A stretch of 64,000 nt of DNA, from contig NZ_MSCH01000003.1 in NCBI RefSeq assembly GCF_002954545.1, positions 2,147,991 to 2,211,990 on the forward strand, read 5' to 3'. Under the pieces are notes generated by a model. It did no database searches. It had not been told where the DNA came from and saw only the letters and a program-made list of their open reading frames with translations. The stretch comes from Psychrosphaera saromensis. Its GTDB lineage: Bacteria > Pseudomonadota > Gammaproteobacteria > Enterobacterales > Alteromonadaceae. The position numbers were made by a program, and so were the translations under genes. How positions within the stretch are numbered: the first letter of the stretch is position 1; every line of letters begins with the position of its first letter. Below are positions 56,441-64,000 of this stretch, in pieces.

Positions 56441-59400
56441 CTAAGCCTCTTCTACTTTTACATGTTCTTTTTTGTGATTCTCTGCAATGTCTTCAGCAAG
56501 TTCTGCTTTTGAACGTTTTTCTGTCATTTTACGTTCAGTTAACCAGAAGAAGAACAATGGAACAAAGAATATTGCTAAGAATGTCGCGGCCATCATGCCA
56601 CCCATAACACCAGTACCAACACTATGACGAGCACCCGCACCCGCACCAGAACTTAGTACAAGAGGCACAACACCAAGAATAAAGGCAAGTGAAGTCATTA
56701 TGATTGGTCTAAAACGTAAGCGTGCAGCTTCCAGCGCTGCAGTACTAGCACTCCAACCTTCCTGATACTTCATCAAGGCATATTCAACAATTAGTATGGC
56801 ATTCTTACTGGCAAGCCCCAATAACGTAACTAGACCAATTTGGAAGTAAACATCATTTGTTAAGCCTGCAATCCAAACCGAAATAAGTGCTCCAAAAGTA
56901 CCAAATGGCAATGCTAACAATACAGAAATTGGTAACGACCAACGCTCATACAAGGCAGCTAATATTAGGAACACCATAATAACGGCTAAACCTAATGCGA
57001 TGCCTGTTGTACCTGAACTTTGTTTCTCCTGGAAAGCAGCACTTGTCCATTCATATGTTAAGTTCGGCGGTAGTACTTCTTTCGCAATACGTTCTAATTC
57101 AGCAATGGCTTGACCAGAACTATAACCTGGAGCTGCACTACCAATTAACTTAACCGCTGGTAGGTTATTGTATCTATCTTGGCTTTCAGGCCCACGGCTA
57201 AATTCAATATCTGAAAACGCTGAGATAGGCACCATTTCACCAGAATTACTTTTCACGTAAATTCGACCTATATCTTCAGGTGAATTTCTAAACTCGGCCT
57301 CTGCAGACATAATTACCTGCCAAGCGCGACCAAACTTATTAAAGTCGTTTACATAGTAAGTACCTAAGTTCCCCGCTAATGCTGTAAAGGCATCACCAAT
57401 CTCAATACCCATAGCACGAGCTTGTTCACGGTCAACATCAACATTTATTTGTGGAGCATTAGGACGCCAAAGCGTTTGAATTCCAGATAAAATAGGACTT
57501 TGACGTGCTGCTCCCATAAGAAGTTGCATACCTTGCTTTAACTCTTCAGTACTGTCGTTACCTTTGCTTTGTAAGTAAACTTCAAATCCACCTGTGCTGC
57601 CTAAACCACGAATTGCTGGAGGATTGAAAGCAAGCACGAGTGCTTCTTTAATATGAGCAGTTTTCATAAACAATTCACCAACTAAAGAGGTGGTGTCTTG
57701 CTCACGTTCGCTCCAATCTTTTTGCATCACAAACATAGTTGCCGCACTTGTTTTAAATCCGCCACCGATAAAGTCAAAACCAGTAAAGGCAACAACGTTA
57801 AGGTTGGCTGGGTTTGATTTTATTGCGGCAGAAACTTCATCAACAACGGCTTTTGTACGTTCTAATGATGAACCATCAGGTAAAAATATGGCTGATATGT
57901 AGAAACCTTGGTCTTCTTCAGGTACTAATGAACCTGGCGTACTTTTCCACATTAAGCCAGTGATTGCCACCATGCCAACAACTAAAGTTAGAGCTAATAA
58001 ACCACGGCGAATAAAGAAACTTACACCACCAACATATTTGCCTGTGATCGCGGTAAACGTTCGGTTAAACCAAAGGAAGAATGGAGCGGTTTGTTTATGC
58101 TCTTGTTTTAATATCAGTACACAAAGGGCCGGTGTCATTGTAAGTGCTACAACACCCGATAAAGTTACGGCAATTGAAATGGTAATAGCAAACTGGCGGA
58201 ATAATTCGCCGGTTAAGCCACCTAAGAAAGCAATAGGAACAAAAACTGAACATAGCACTAATACTATTGCGACAACCGGTCCGCTTACTTCTTTCATTGC
58301 TTTAATAGAGGCTTCACGTGCACTTAAGCCTTCTTCGTGCATGATGCGTTCAACGTTTTCTAGTACAACAATCGCATCGTCCACCACAATACCAATCGAT
58401 AACACCATACCAAACAAGGTTAATGTATTGATTGAATACCCAAGCATATACATACCAGCAAAGGTACCAAGTAAAGATACTGGAACCGCTAAAATAGGAA
58501 TTAAGGTAGCACGCCAGTTTTGTAAGAATAAATAAACAACTAAGAATACTAACAACATTGCTTCAGCTAATGTTTTTAGTACTTCTTTTATTGATACTTC
58601 AACAAACTTGGTCGTGTCGAATGATGTGGTATGTTCAAGCCCCATAGGGAAGCTTTCTTTAGCTTCTTCAATTAAGCTAGTTACATTTTTAGCCACTTCA
58701 ATCGCATTTGCACCTGGCGCTAAAAATACACCTAATAAAACGGCTTCATGGCCATTAAATGTGCCTTTGAAGTTATAGTCTTTAGCACCTAACTCAACAC
58801 GTGCAATATCTTTTAAGCGTAATGAACTACCATCTGGATTTGAACGAATAATAATATCTTCAAACTCACTTACGTCTGTTAAACGACCTTGAGCTGTAAC
58901 ACTATAAACTAATTCTTGAGGAGAACTTAACGTTGGAGTCGCACCTATTTTACCAGCTGCATATTGAGAGTTCTGACTGCCAACCGCTGCTGCTACTTCA
59001 GGTACAGTCACTTTTAATTGACTCATTACATCAGGTCTAAGCCAAATACGCATAGCGTAATCTTTTGCACCAAATACTGTAATTCCAGTAGTACCTTTAA
59101 TGCGTTTGACTTTATCTAGGATATTTAACGTAACGTAGTTTGATGTCCATAAGCTAGATCTACTTCCATCCGACGAATAAAACGCATGGATTTGTAAGAA
59201 ACTAGAAGATGCTTTTTGTACTTGTACACCTTGGCGTACTGTTTGTTCAGGTAGGCGAGCTTCAACTTGTTTAACACGGTTACTAACATTAACCGTTGCT
59301 TGGTCGATATCAGTCCCTATTTCAAAGGTAACAGAAATAGTCACTGCGCCTGCACTTGAAGAGGTAGAAGACATATACATCATGTCTTCTACACCAGTAA

Positions 59401-59608
59401 TGGCATTTTCAATCGGTGCCGCTACGGTTTCTGATAAGACATCAGCAGATGCGCCAGGATAAACCGCCGTTACTTGTACTACAGGCGGTGAAATTTCAGG
59501 GTATTGTGAAATTGGCAAGCTACGCATAGCAGCTAAGCCAGCTAGTACAATTATAATAGATATGACAAATGCAAAGATTGGTCTATCAATAAAAAACTTA
59601 GAAAACAT
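56441..59608 (-). CDS. RND multidrug efflux permease (HAE1 family, AcrB-like)
   Basis: A 1055-residue inner-membrane transporter with the two duplicated halves and the large periplasmic loops of RND pumps. The TM4 proton-relay Asp pair is in VVDDAIVVLENVERI and the FGMVLSIGIVVDDAIVV/GLVTLLGLASKNAILIVEYA motifs mark halves 1 and 2. The length is that of AcrB or MexB. It works with the adaptor encoded just upstream (12-bp gap) and an outer-membrane channel not in the window. Substrates unknown; probably drugs, bile-like or aromatic compounds. Confidence 0.95.
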   Translation of the reverse strand: MFSKFFIDRPIFAFVISIIIVLAGLAAMRSLPISQYPEISPPVVQVTAVYPGASADVLSETVAAPIENAITGVEDMMYMSSTSSSAGAVTISVTFEIGTDIDQATVNVSNRVKQVEARLPEQTVRQGVQVQKASSSFLQIHAFYSSDGSRSSLWTSNYVTLNILDKVKRIKGTTGITVFGAKDYAMRIWLRPDVMSQLKVTVPEVAAAVGSQNSQYAAGKIGATPTLSSPQELVYSVTAQGRLTDVSEFEDIIIRSNPDGSSLRLKDIARVELGAKDYNFKGTFNGHEAVLLGVFLAPGANAIEVAKNVTSLIEEAKESFPMGLEHTTSFDTTKFVEVSIKEVLKTLAEAMLLVFLVVYLFLQNWRATLIPILAVPVSLLGTFAGMYMLGYSINTLTLFGMVLSIGIVVDDAIVVLENVERIMHEEGLSAREASIKAMKEVSGPVVAIVLVLCSVFVPIAFLGGLTGELFRQFAITISIAVTLSGVVALTMTPALCVLILKQEHKQTAPFFLWFNRTFTAITGKYVGGVSFFIRRGLLALTLVVGMVAITGLMWKSTPGSLVPEEDQGFYISAIFLPDGSSLERTKAVVDEVSAAIKSNPANLNVVAFTGFDFIGGGFKTSAATMFVMQKDWSEREQDTTSLVGELFMKTAHIKEALVLAFNPPAIRGLGSTGGFEVYLQSKGNDSTEELKQGMQLLMGAARQSPILSGIQTLWRPNAPQINVDVDREQARAMGIEIGDAFTALAGNLGTYYVNDFNKFGRAWQVIMSAEAEFRNSPEDIGRIYVKSNSGEMVPISAFSDIEFSRGPESQDRYNNLPAVKLIGSAAPGYSSGQAIAELERIAKEVLPPNLTYEWTSAAFQEKQSSGTTGIALGLAVIMVFLILAALYERWSLPISVLLALPFGTFGALISVWIAGLTNDVYFQIGLVTLLGLASKNAILIVEYALMKYQEGWSASTAALEAARLRFRPIIMTSLAFILGVVPLVLSSGAGAGARHSVGTGVMGGMMAATFLAIFFVPLFFFWLTERKMTEKRSKAELAEDIAENHKKEHVKVEEA

Positions 59609-59620
59609 ACGTTATCCTTA

Positions 59621-60814
59621 TTATTCAGCTTGGCTATTATTAGCTACGGCTACAGGCATTCCTGGGAAGAAAATACGAGCCATGCCATCAATGATCACTT
59701 GGTCATCTAACTTAAGGCCTGAACGAATTACCCAATAATTTTGAACTTCACCGTCAACTTCTTGTTTAATCCACTCCCCAACTTGTACTGGTGCAGGAAG
59801 CGCAACTGTCATGCCTTTAGCATTTGGCGTTGCTAGGTAAACAAATTTACCAGAGCCACTATCTAAAACGGCACGTTGTGGAACTAAGAATGCATTTTTA
59901 CGTACAGCGCCAGAAAGTGTTACTCGTACAAATTGACCCGGGCGTAATTTAAATTCAGGGTTTGGAATACTTGCTTGAAGTTCACTTGTACCTGTATATT
60001 GATTGATACGGATATCGCTGAAGTTAACTGAACCTGTGTGAGGATAAATTGAACCATCTTGTAATTTTATGCTTGCATCCCAGTGACCATCTTTTGGTAA
60101 AGTTAAGTTGCCTGCTGCTTGGTCAGTACGCATAGCTAGTTGCTCACGTTCAGACAAACCAAAACGAACTCTAACTGGATCCAATTGAGTGATCTGGCTT
60201 AGTAATAATGCAGGACCTGTTACATAAGTCCCTTCCGATACAAACTCTCTACCCATAACACCATTTACTGGTGATTTTACTTGAGCATAGTCTAGGTTTA
60301 GTTTGGCTTGTTTTAATTCTATCTTTGCTTTACTTACATTTGCCGCTGCCACTTCAACAGAAGCTTGTGCGCTGTCAAAATCACTTTGTGAAATAGATTT
60401 GTTGTTTTTAAGCTGAGATAGACGAGTAACGTCTTTTTTGGCTTTAGATAAGGTAGCTTCTGCACTGTCTAGCAAGGCTTCAGCGTGTGCTACTGCTAAT
60501 TGGTAAGGCTTAATATCGATAGTGAATAAAGACTGACCTTTAGTAACGGCTTGACCTTCATCAAAGTTACGTGACGTTAAGATACCGCCAACACGAGCTC
60601 TAACTTCAACTTCTTTTGAACCAGAAAGAGTGGCTGGTAATTCAATATCAAATGCTACATCTTGCGTACTAGCAGAGATAACACTAACACTGGCTGGACG
60701 CATGCCTCCTTGACCACTTGCTGGTGCTTCACCACAAGCTACAAGAAATACTGAAAAGGCTCCTAAAACAGCTAATTTTAGCTGCGTTAAAACTGAATTG
60801 TTGTTAATTCGCAT
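59621..60814 (-). CDS. RND efflux periplasmic adaptor (AcrA-like lipoprotein)
   Basis: A 397-residue membrane fusion protein. Lipobox VACG near residue 27. It shows the barrel-sandwich/lipoyl half-motifs (VEVRARVGGILTSRNFDEGQAVTKGQSLFTID and LDYAQVKSPVNGVMGREFVSEGTYV), coiled-coil hairpin between, and a beta-barrel C-terminal part. It links the RND permease to an outer-membrane TolC-like channel. First gene of the efflux operon, divergent from a tetR gene. Confidence 0.95.
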   Translation of the reverse strand: MRINNNSVLTQLKLAVLGAFSVFLVACGEAPASGQGGMRPASVSVISASTQDVAFDIELPATLSGSKEVEVRARVGGILTSRNFDEGQAVTKGQSLFTIDIKPYQLAVAHAEALLDSAEATLSKAKKDVTRLSQLKNNKSISQSDFDSAQASVEVAAANVSKAKIELKQAKLNLDYAQVKSPVNGVMGREFVSEGTYVTGPALLLSQITQLDPVRVRFGLSEREQLAMRTDQAAGNLTLPKDGHWDASIKLQDGSIYPHTGSVNFSDIRINQYTGTSELQASIPNPEFKLRPGQFVRVTLSGAVRKNAFLVPQRAVLDSGSGKFVYLATPNAKGMTVALPAPVQVGEWIKQEVDGEVQNYWVIRSGLKLDDQVIIDGMARIFFPGMPVAVANNSQAE

Positions 60815-60866
60815 ATTGATTCCAAACTCACTTAATAAGTAAAATAAAAATAAGGGTTAAGCAAAA

Positions 60867-60917
60867 GTAAACGATAGTGTATACTAAAAAAAACATCGAG
60901 TACACGATGTCGTTTAC
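60867..60917. promoter_or_regulatory. Inverted operator pair between efflux operon and tetR
   Basis: Left GTAAACGATAGTGTATAC (60867-60884) and the inverse of TACACGATGTCGTTTAC (60901-60917) share GTAAACGA and GTGTA, so the two half-sites face each other. The sequence between also has an internal CATCG/CGATG palindrome. This is likely the TetR binding site for both divergent units. Confidence 0.55.
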
Positions 60918-61000
60918 TTTACTTAGAATAAAATAATAAATTGATTGTTATATAAGTTCTAAAGCAATTTTTGTTAATTAATGTGTAGGCATAACCTTTT

Positions 61001-61642
61001 ATGAAACCCTATAACTCTAAACATAGTCTAGAGCAATGTAATGCTAAACAAAGTGACATACTTAATGCTGCTATTGTTGAGTTTGCTAAATGTGGCGTTA
61101 TGGGCACAACCATGGAACAAATTGCAAAAAGCGGTCAGGTGTCAAAACGTACCTTATATAAGAATTACGCAAGCAAATGTGATTTGTTTGATGATGTTGT
61201 CGACTTATTGTTAAGCACTATTCATGGCTTGAATAATTACCAATATCAAGCAGATGTTCCTATTCTTGAACAACTTAAGTATCTAGCGCATGAAGCGGTT
61301 AAACGCACTAAATGCGAAGATTATGTTACTTTGTCTCGCATTGTGATCATAGAGTCAATGCGTTCTAAAGAAGCAGCAGACAGAGTTGATTCAAAATTCC
61401 AATCTTGCGAGAAAGGCATGACGGATTGGTTTAAAACCGCAGAAGCGGCTGGCGTTTTAGGCAGTTTGTCAGCAAAAACCGCATCTACCATGTTTTACGG
61501 AAGTCTTAAACAACTGACTTATTGGGAACCGGTTATAAAATGGAAACCTTCTTTATCAGATGAAGAGCTTGAGGTTGTAATTGAACAAGTCTGCCAAGTA
61601 TTTTCAATCGGTTTAACTCAATTTTCGACCCAGACTGACTAA
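61001..61642 (+). CDS. TetR/AcrR-family regulator of the efflux operon
   Basis: A 213-residue repressor. The N-terminal helix-turn-helix is ILNAAIVEFAKCGVMGTTMEQIAKSGQVSKRTLYKNYASKCDLF, typical of TetR. The C-terminal ligand domain is about 145 residues with a Cys in KCEDYVTLS. It is divergent from the RND operon, the usual arrangement for local repression of the pump. The inverted operator is in the shared 186-bp gap. Confidence 0.9.
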   Translation: MKPYNSKHSLEQCNAKQSDILNAAIVEFAKCGVMGTTMEQIAKSGQVSKRTLYKNYASKCDLFDDVVDLLLSTIHGLNNYQYQADVPILEQLKYLAHEAVKRTKCEDYVTLSRIVIIESMRSKEAADRVDSKFQSCEKGMTDWFKTAEAAGVLGSLSAKTASTMFYGSLKQLTYWEPVIKWKPSLSDEELEVVIEQVCQVFSIGLTQFSTQTD

Positions 61643-62012
61643 GCTTTTGTTGTTAGTTTTATGTTATTAACAAGCATAATCTCCAACTACTACAATCAAC
61701 CATTATTGCCACATCCCACTTAGCTAGCTTTGGTTAATAAGCTTTTATAAATAAGCTTTTATAAATAAGCTTGATGTTAACGCCTAAATTATAACGCTGA
61801 AGTGAACCTGCCTTCTTTTTAGTATTCCTCTACAAATTTCCTAATGTCATTCAATATTTACGCTATCGCTCCTTATTTTATGTGTGTTCATAGCATCTTA
61901 GCCTTTGTCCTCTTTAGTTTTAATAACCAATGGTATATCTTTAGCCCGATTTAATAATTAGAAGAATTAAATAAGCACCTAATAAATAGGTACTTATAAT
62001 AGGAACTATAGA
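61643..62012. other. Intergenic region with 14-bp tandem repeats
   Basis: 370 bp between tetR and the peptidase gene. It contains two copies plus a partial third of AAGCTTTTATAAAT (61739-61772). No ORF or RNA gene is apparent. The peptidase leader has TAGGAACT as ribosome site. Confidence 0.6.
61739..61772. repeat. 14-bp tandem repeat (2.4 copies)
   Basis: Exact copies of AAGCTTTTATAAAT at 61739 and 61753 and the first 6 bp of a third copy at 61767. The period is again twice 7. Confidence 0.8.
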
Positions 62013-64000
62013 TGAAAAGTCTAAATGTATTTAGAGCGCCAGTATTTAAAGTGTTCTCTATTATTGCAGCGGGTGTATTAATACAAGCGTGTGGTAATTC
62101 AGATCCTCAAAACTCAACACAGGGGACAGAACAAATTACTCTTGAAGATATTTATAAAGATCACACATTCAGTAGCGAACCTAGTTCTTACTTCAGATGG
62201 TTAAAGGATGGCTCTGGCTATACGGTTTTAGAAGAACGAGAAATTGCTGCAGATGAAGCCGAGAAAGTAGGTAGTGAAGCTGAGACTCAAAGCTCAGATG
62301 AGCCGCAGGGTATTAGCGGTAGCGATATTGTGTTTTACGGCCCTGATGCAACAGGAAGAGAAGTACTTGTTGAATTTGAAAAGCTAATTCCAACGGGTGA
62401 AAAAGAGCCTCTTTCTATCGAAGACTATCAATGGTCTAAAGATGGTAAATGGTTAATGGTATTTACCAATAGCGAAAAAGTATGGCGTTCGCGCAGTCGT
62501 GGTGATTTTTGGGTGTTGAATTTAGAAACATCAGCCTTGTATCAACTTGGTGGAAAAACGCCTAAAGCCTCTAATTTAATGTTTGCTAAGTTTTCACCTG
62601 ACAGCAAACGTATTGCTTATGTACAAGACAATAATATCTATACAGAAATGGTAGGAAAACAAACCGTTACTGCATTAACAACCGATGGTGATGAAAATAC
62701 GGTTAATGGCAATTTTGACTGGGTTTATGAAGAAGAATTCTCAATTCGTGATGGTTTCCGTTGGAGCCCAGACAGTAAAAATATTGCTTACTGGCAACTA
62801 GACACATCGGGTGTTAAATATTTCACCATGATCAACAACACTAAATCGCTTTATCCTGAGTTAACCGAATTTCCATATCCTAAAGCGGGTGAGCAAAACT
62901 CAGCCGTTAAAGTTGGTGTGGTAAAACTTGCGGATAAAAAAACGCGTTGGGCTGAATTAGGTGGTGATAATCGTGACCGTTATATTCCTCGAATTAGCTG
63001 GGCTGGTAATGGTAAAAGTTTATTAATTCAAGATGTGAACCGTCCACAAAATCATAATGCCTTGTGGTTGTTTGACTGGGAAAGCAACAAATTAGACACG
63101 ATTTTAGAAGATAAGGACGATGCCTTTTTAGAATGGTTTTATGATGCTAAGTGGTCAGAAGATGGCGAATATTTTGTTTGGCACAGCGAACGTGACGGAT
63201 GGCGTCACCTTTACCGTGTATCTCGTGATGGAAAAACAATTGTTGATTTAACACCTGGCGAATACGACATTGTTGATATGTTAGCCATGAATGAAGAAAA
63301 CAACGCTCTTTACTTTACAGCATCACCTAAAGATCCAGGCCAAAGATATTTGTTTAAAGCAACGTTAGATGGTTCAGCAAAACCTGTTCGTGTAACACCT
63401 GAATCTGCAACAGGCTCTAACTCTTATTATATGTCACAAGATACATCTTGGGCTGTGCATACCCATTCTAGTTATGGTGTACCACCAACAAAACAGATAA
63501 TTAAAGTTGCCGATCATTCAACGGTTAAAGTATTAGTTGAAAACAAAGAATTAAAAGCAAAACTAGCTAAAGTAGAATTGCCAGCTCATGAGTTCTTTAA
63601 TGTAGCGGCTAAAGATGGCACTAAGTTAGATGGCTATATTATGTTCCCACCTAATATGGATAAATCTAAAAAATATCCGATCGTTTTTTATGTCTACGGC
63701 GAACCTTGGGGCTCTACAGTTCAAGACCGCTGGGAAGGCGGAAACTACTTATATAAATCTTTGTTAACGCAAAAAGGATTTATTGTAGCTTCGGTTGATA
63801 ACCGTGGTACTCGTGCTCCAAAAGGCCGAGATTGGCGCAAATCTATTTATAAAAAAATAGGTATTGTGACAGTGCAAGATCAAGCCGATGCACTTGATGC
63901 TATGGCCGAGCGTTGGTCGGTTATTGACACCGAACGTGTTGGTGTTTGGGGACATTCAGGAGGTGGTAGTTCAACGCTAAACCTGTTATTCCGCCATGGT
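62013..64000 (+). CDS. S9B (DPP-IV-like) prolyl peptidase lipoprotein, 3' truncated
   Basis: The first 662 residues of a dipeptidyl-peptidase-IV-like lipoprotein (family total is usually about 740). Lipobox IQACG (Cys27). The N-terminal beta-propeller includes the DWVYEEEF substrate-recognition motif. The catalytic nucleophile is in GHSGGG (usually GWSYGG), near the end of the window. Residues 85-110 are a low-complexity acidic insert (EKVGSEAETQSSDEPQG). Asp and His of the triad are beyond the window. Likely periplasmic or outer-membrane-anchored processing of proline-containing peptides. Confidence 0.9.

Overview
The window is a chromosomal segment of a marine-type gammaproteobacterium, most likely an Alteromonadales member close to Colwellia or Thalassotalea. 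This is inferred from the AT-rich composition, the gene content and orders such as lolB-ispE-prs divergent from hemA-prfA-prmC and sirB2-sirB1-kdsA. No rRNA or tRNA genes, phage, complete insertion sequence or CRISPR array was seen.

Layout. 1-1.8 kb: end of a putative iron uptake cluster (cupredoxin, divergent FTR1-like permease, outer-membrane-type protein). 1.9-16 kb: housekeeping and stress genes (isochorismatase-family hydrolase, GST, a Lon-family protease, MltD, GloB and a YafS-like methyltransferase, TSUP exporter plus rhodanese, a small histidine kinase, CysB), with one MITE-like element at 3.5-3.9 kb. 16-29.5 kb: a core cell-envelope and translation block (prs, ispE, lolB, hemA, prfA, prmC, sirB2, sirB1, kdsA) into which an HD-GYP response regulator and a DUF819 membrane protein have been added, then an RDD protein and a FabH-like synthase. 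29.6-38.5 kb: a complete leucine/isovalerate degradation operon (liuR-A-B-C-D-E) with a palindromic operator, and a divergent acetyl-CoA acetyltransferase that can finish the pathway.

38.5-40.9 kb is an accessory island: dispersed structured repeats, a 22-bp perfect inverted repeat, a small cysteine-motif gene followed by a well formed integron attC site, two tandem 149-bp gene-less units whose borders fall exactly at GTT attC crossover points, and a two-gene cassette with a remnant attC start. No integrase is present, so this looks like an orphan piece of a chromosomal integron. 41-48.9 kb is a mosaic of single genes: DUF2254, an SDR/HxlR pair, a DUF1294 gene without a canonical start codon, a Sel1-repeat lipoprotein, a necrosis-inducing (NLP) toxin-like protein and a GNAT/carbon-nitrogen hydrolase fusion. 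49-64 kb: a cis/trans fatty acid isomerase, a sulfotransferase, a degenerate and an intact GGDEF protein, a secreted protein behind 13 perfect CAAAAT repeats, an RND efflux pump with a divergent TetR regulator, and the start of a DPP-IV-like lipoprotein peptidase running off the window.

The most unusual theme is short tandem repeats with period 7 (or 14 or 21) scattered through the window. Several sit between a stop codon and its terminator, one 23-unit array sits between liuR and the thiolase gene, and one is in frame inside the cti gene, where it encodes heptapeptide repeats. This resembles the heptanucleotide STRR families known from cyanobacteria, but that parallel is an inference.
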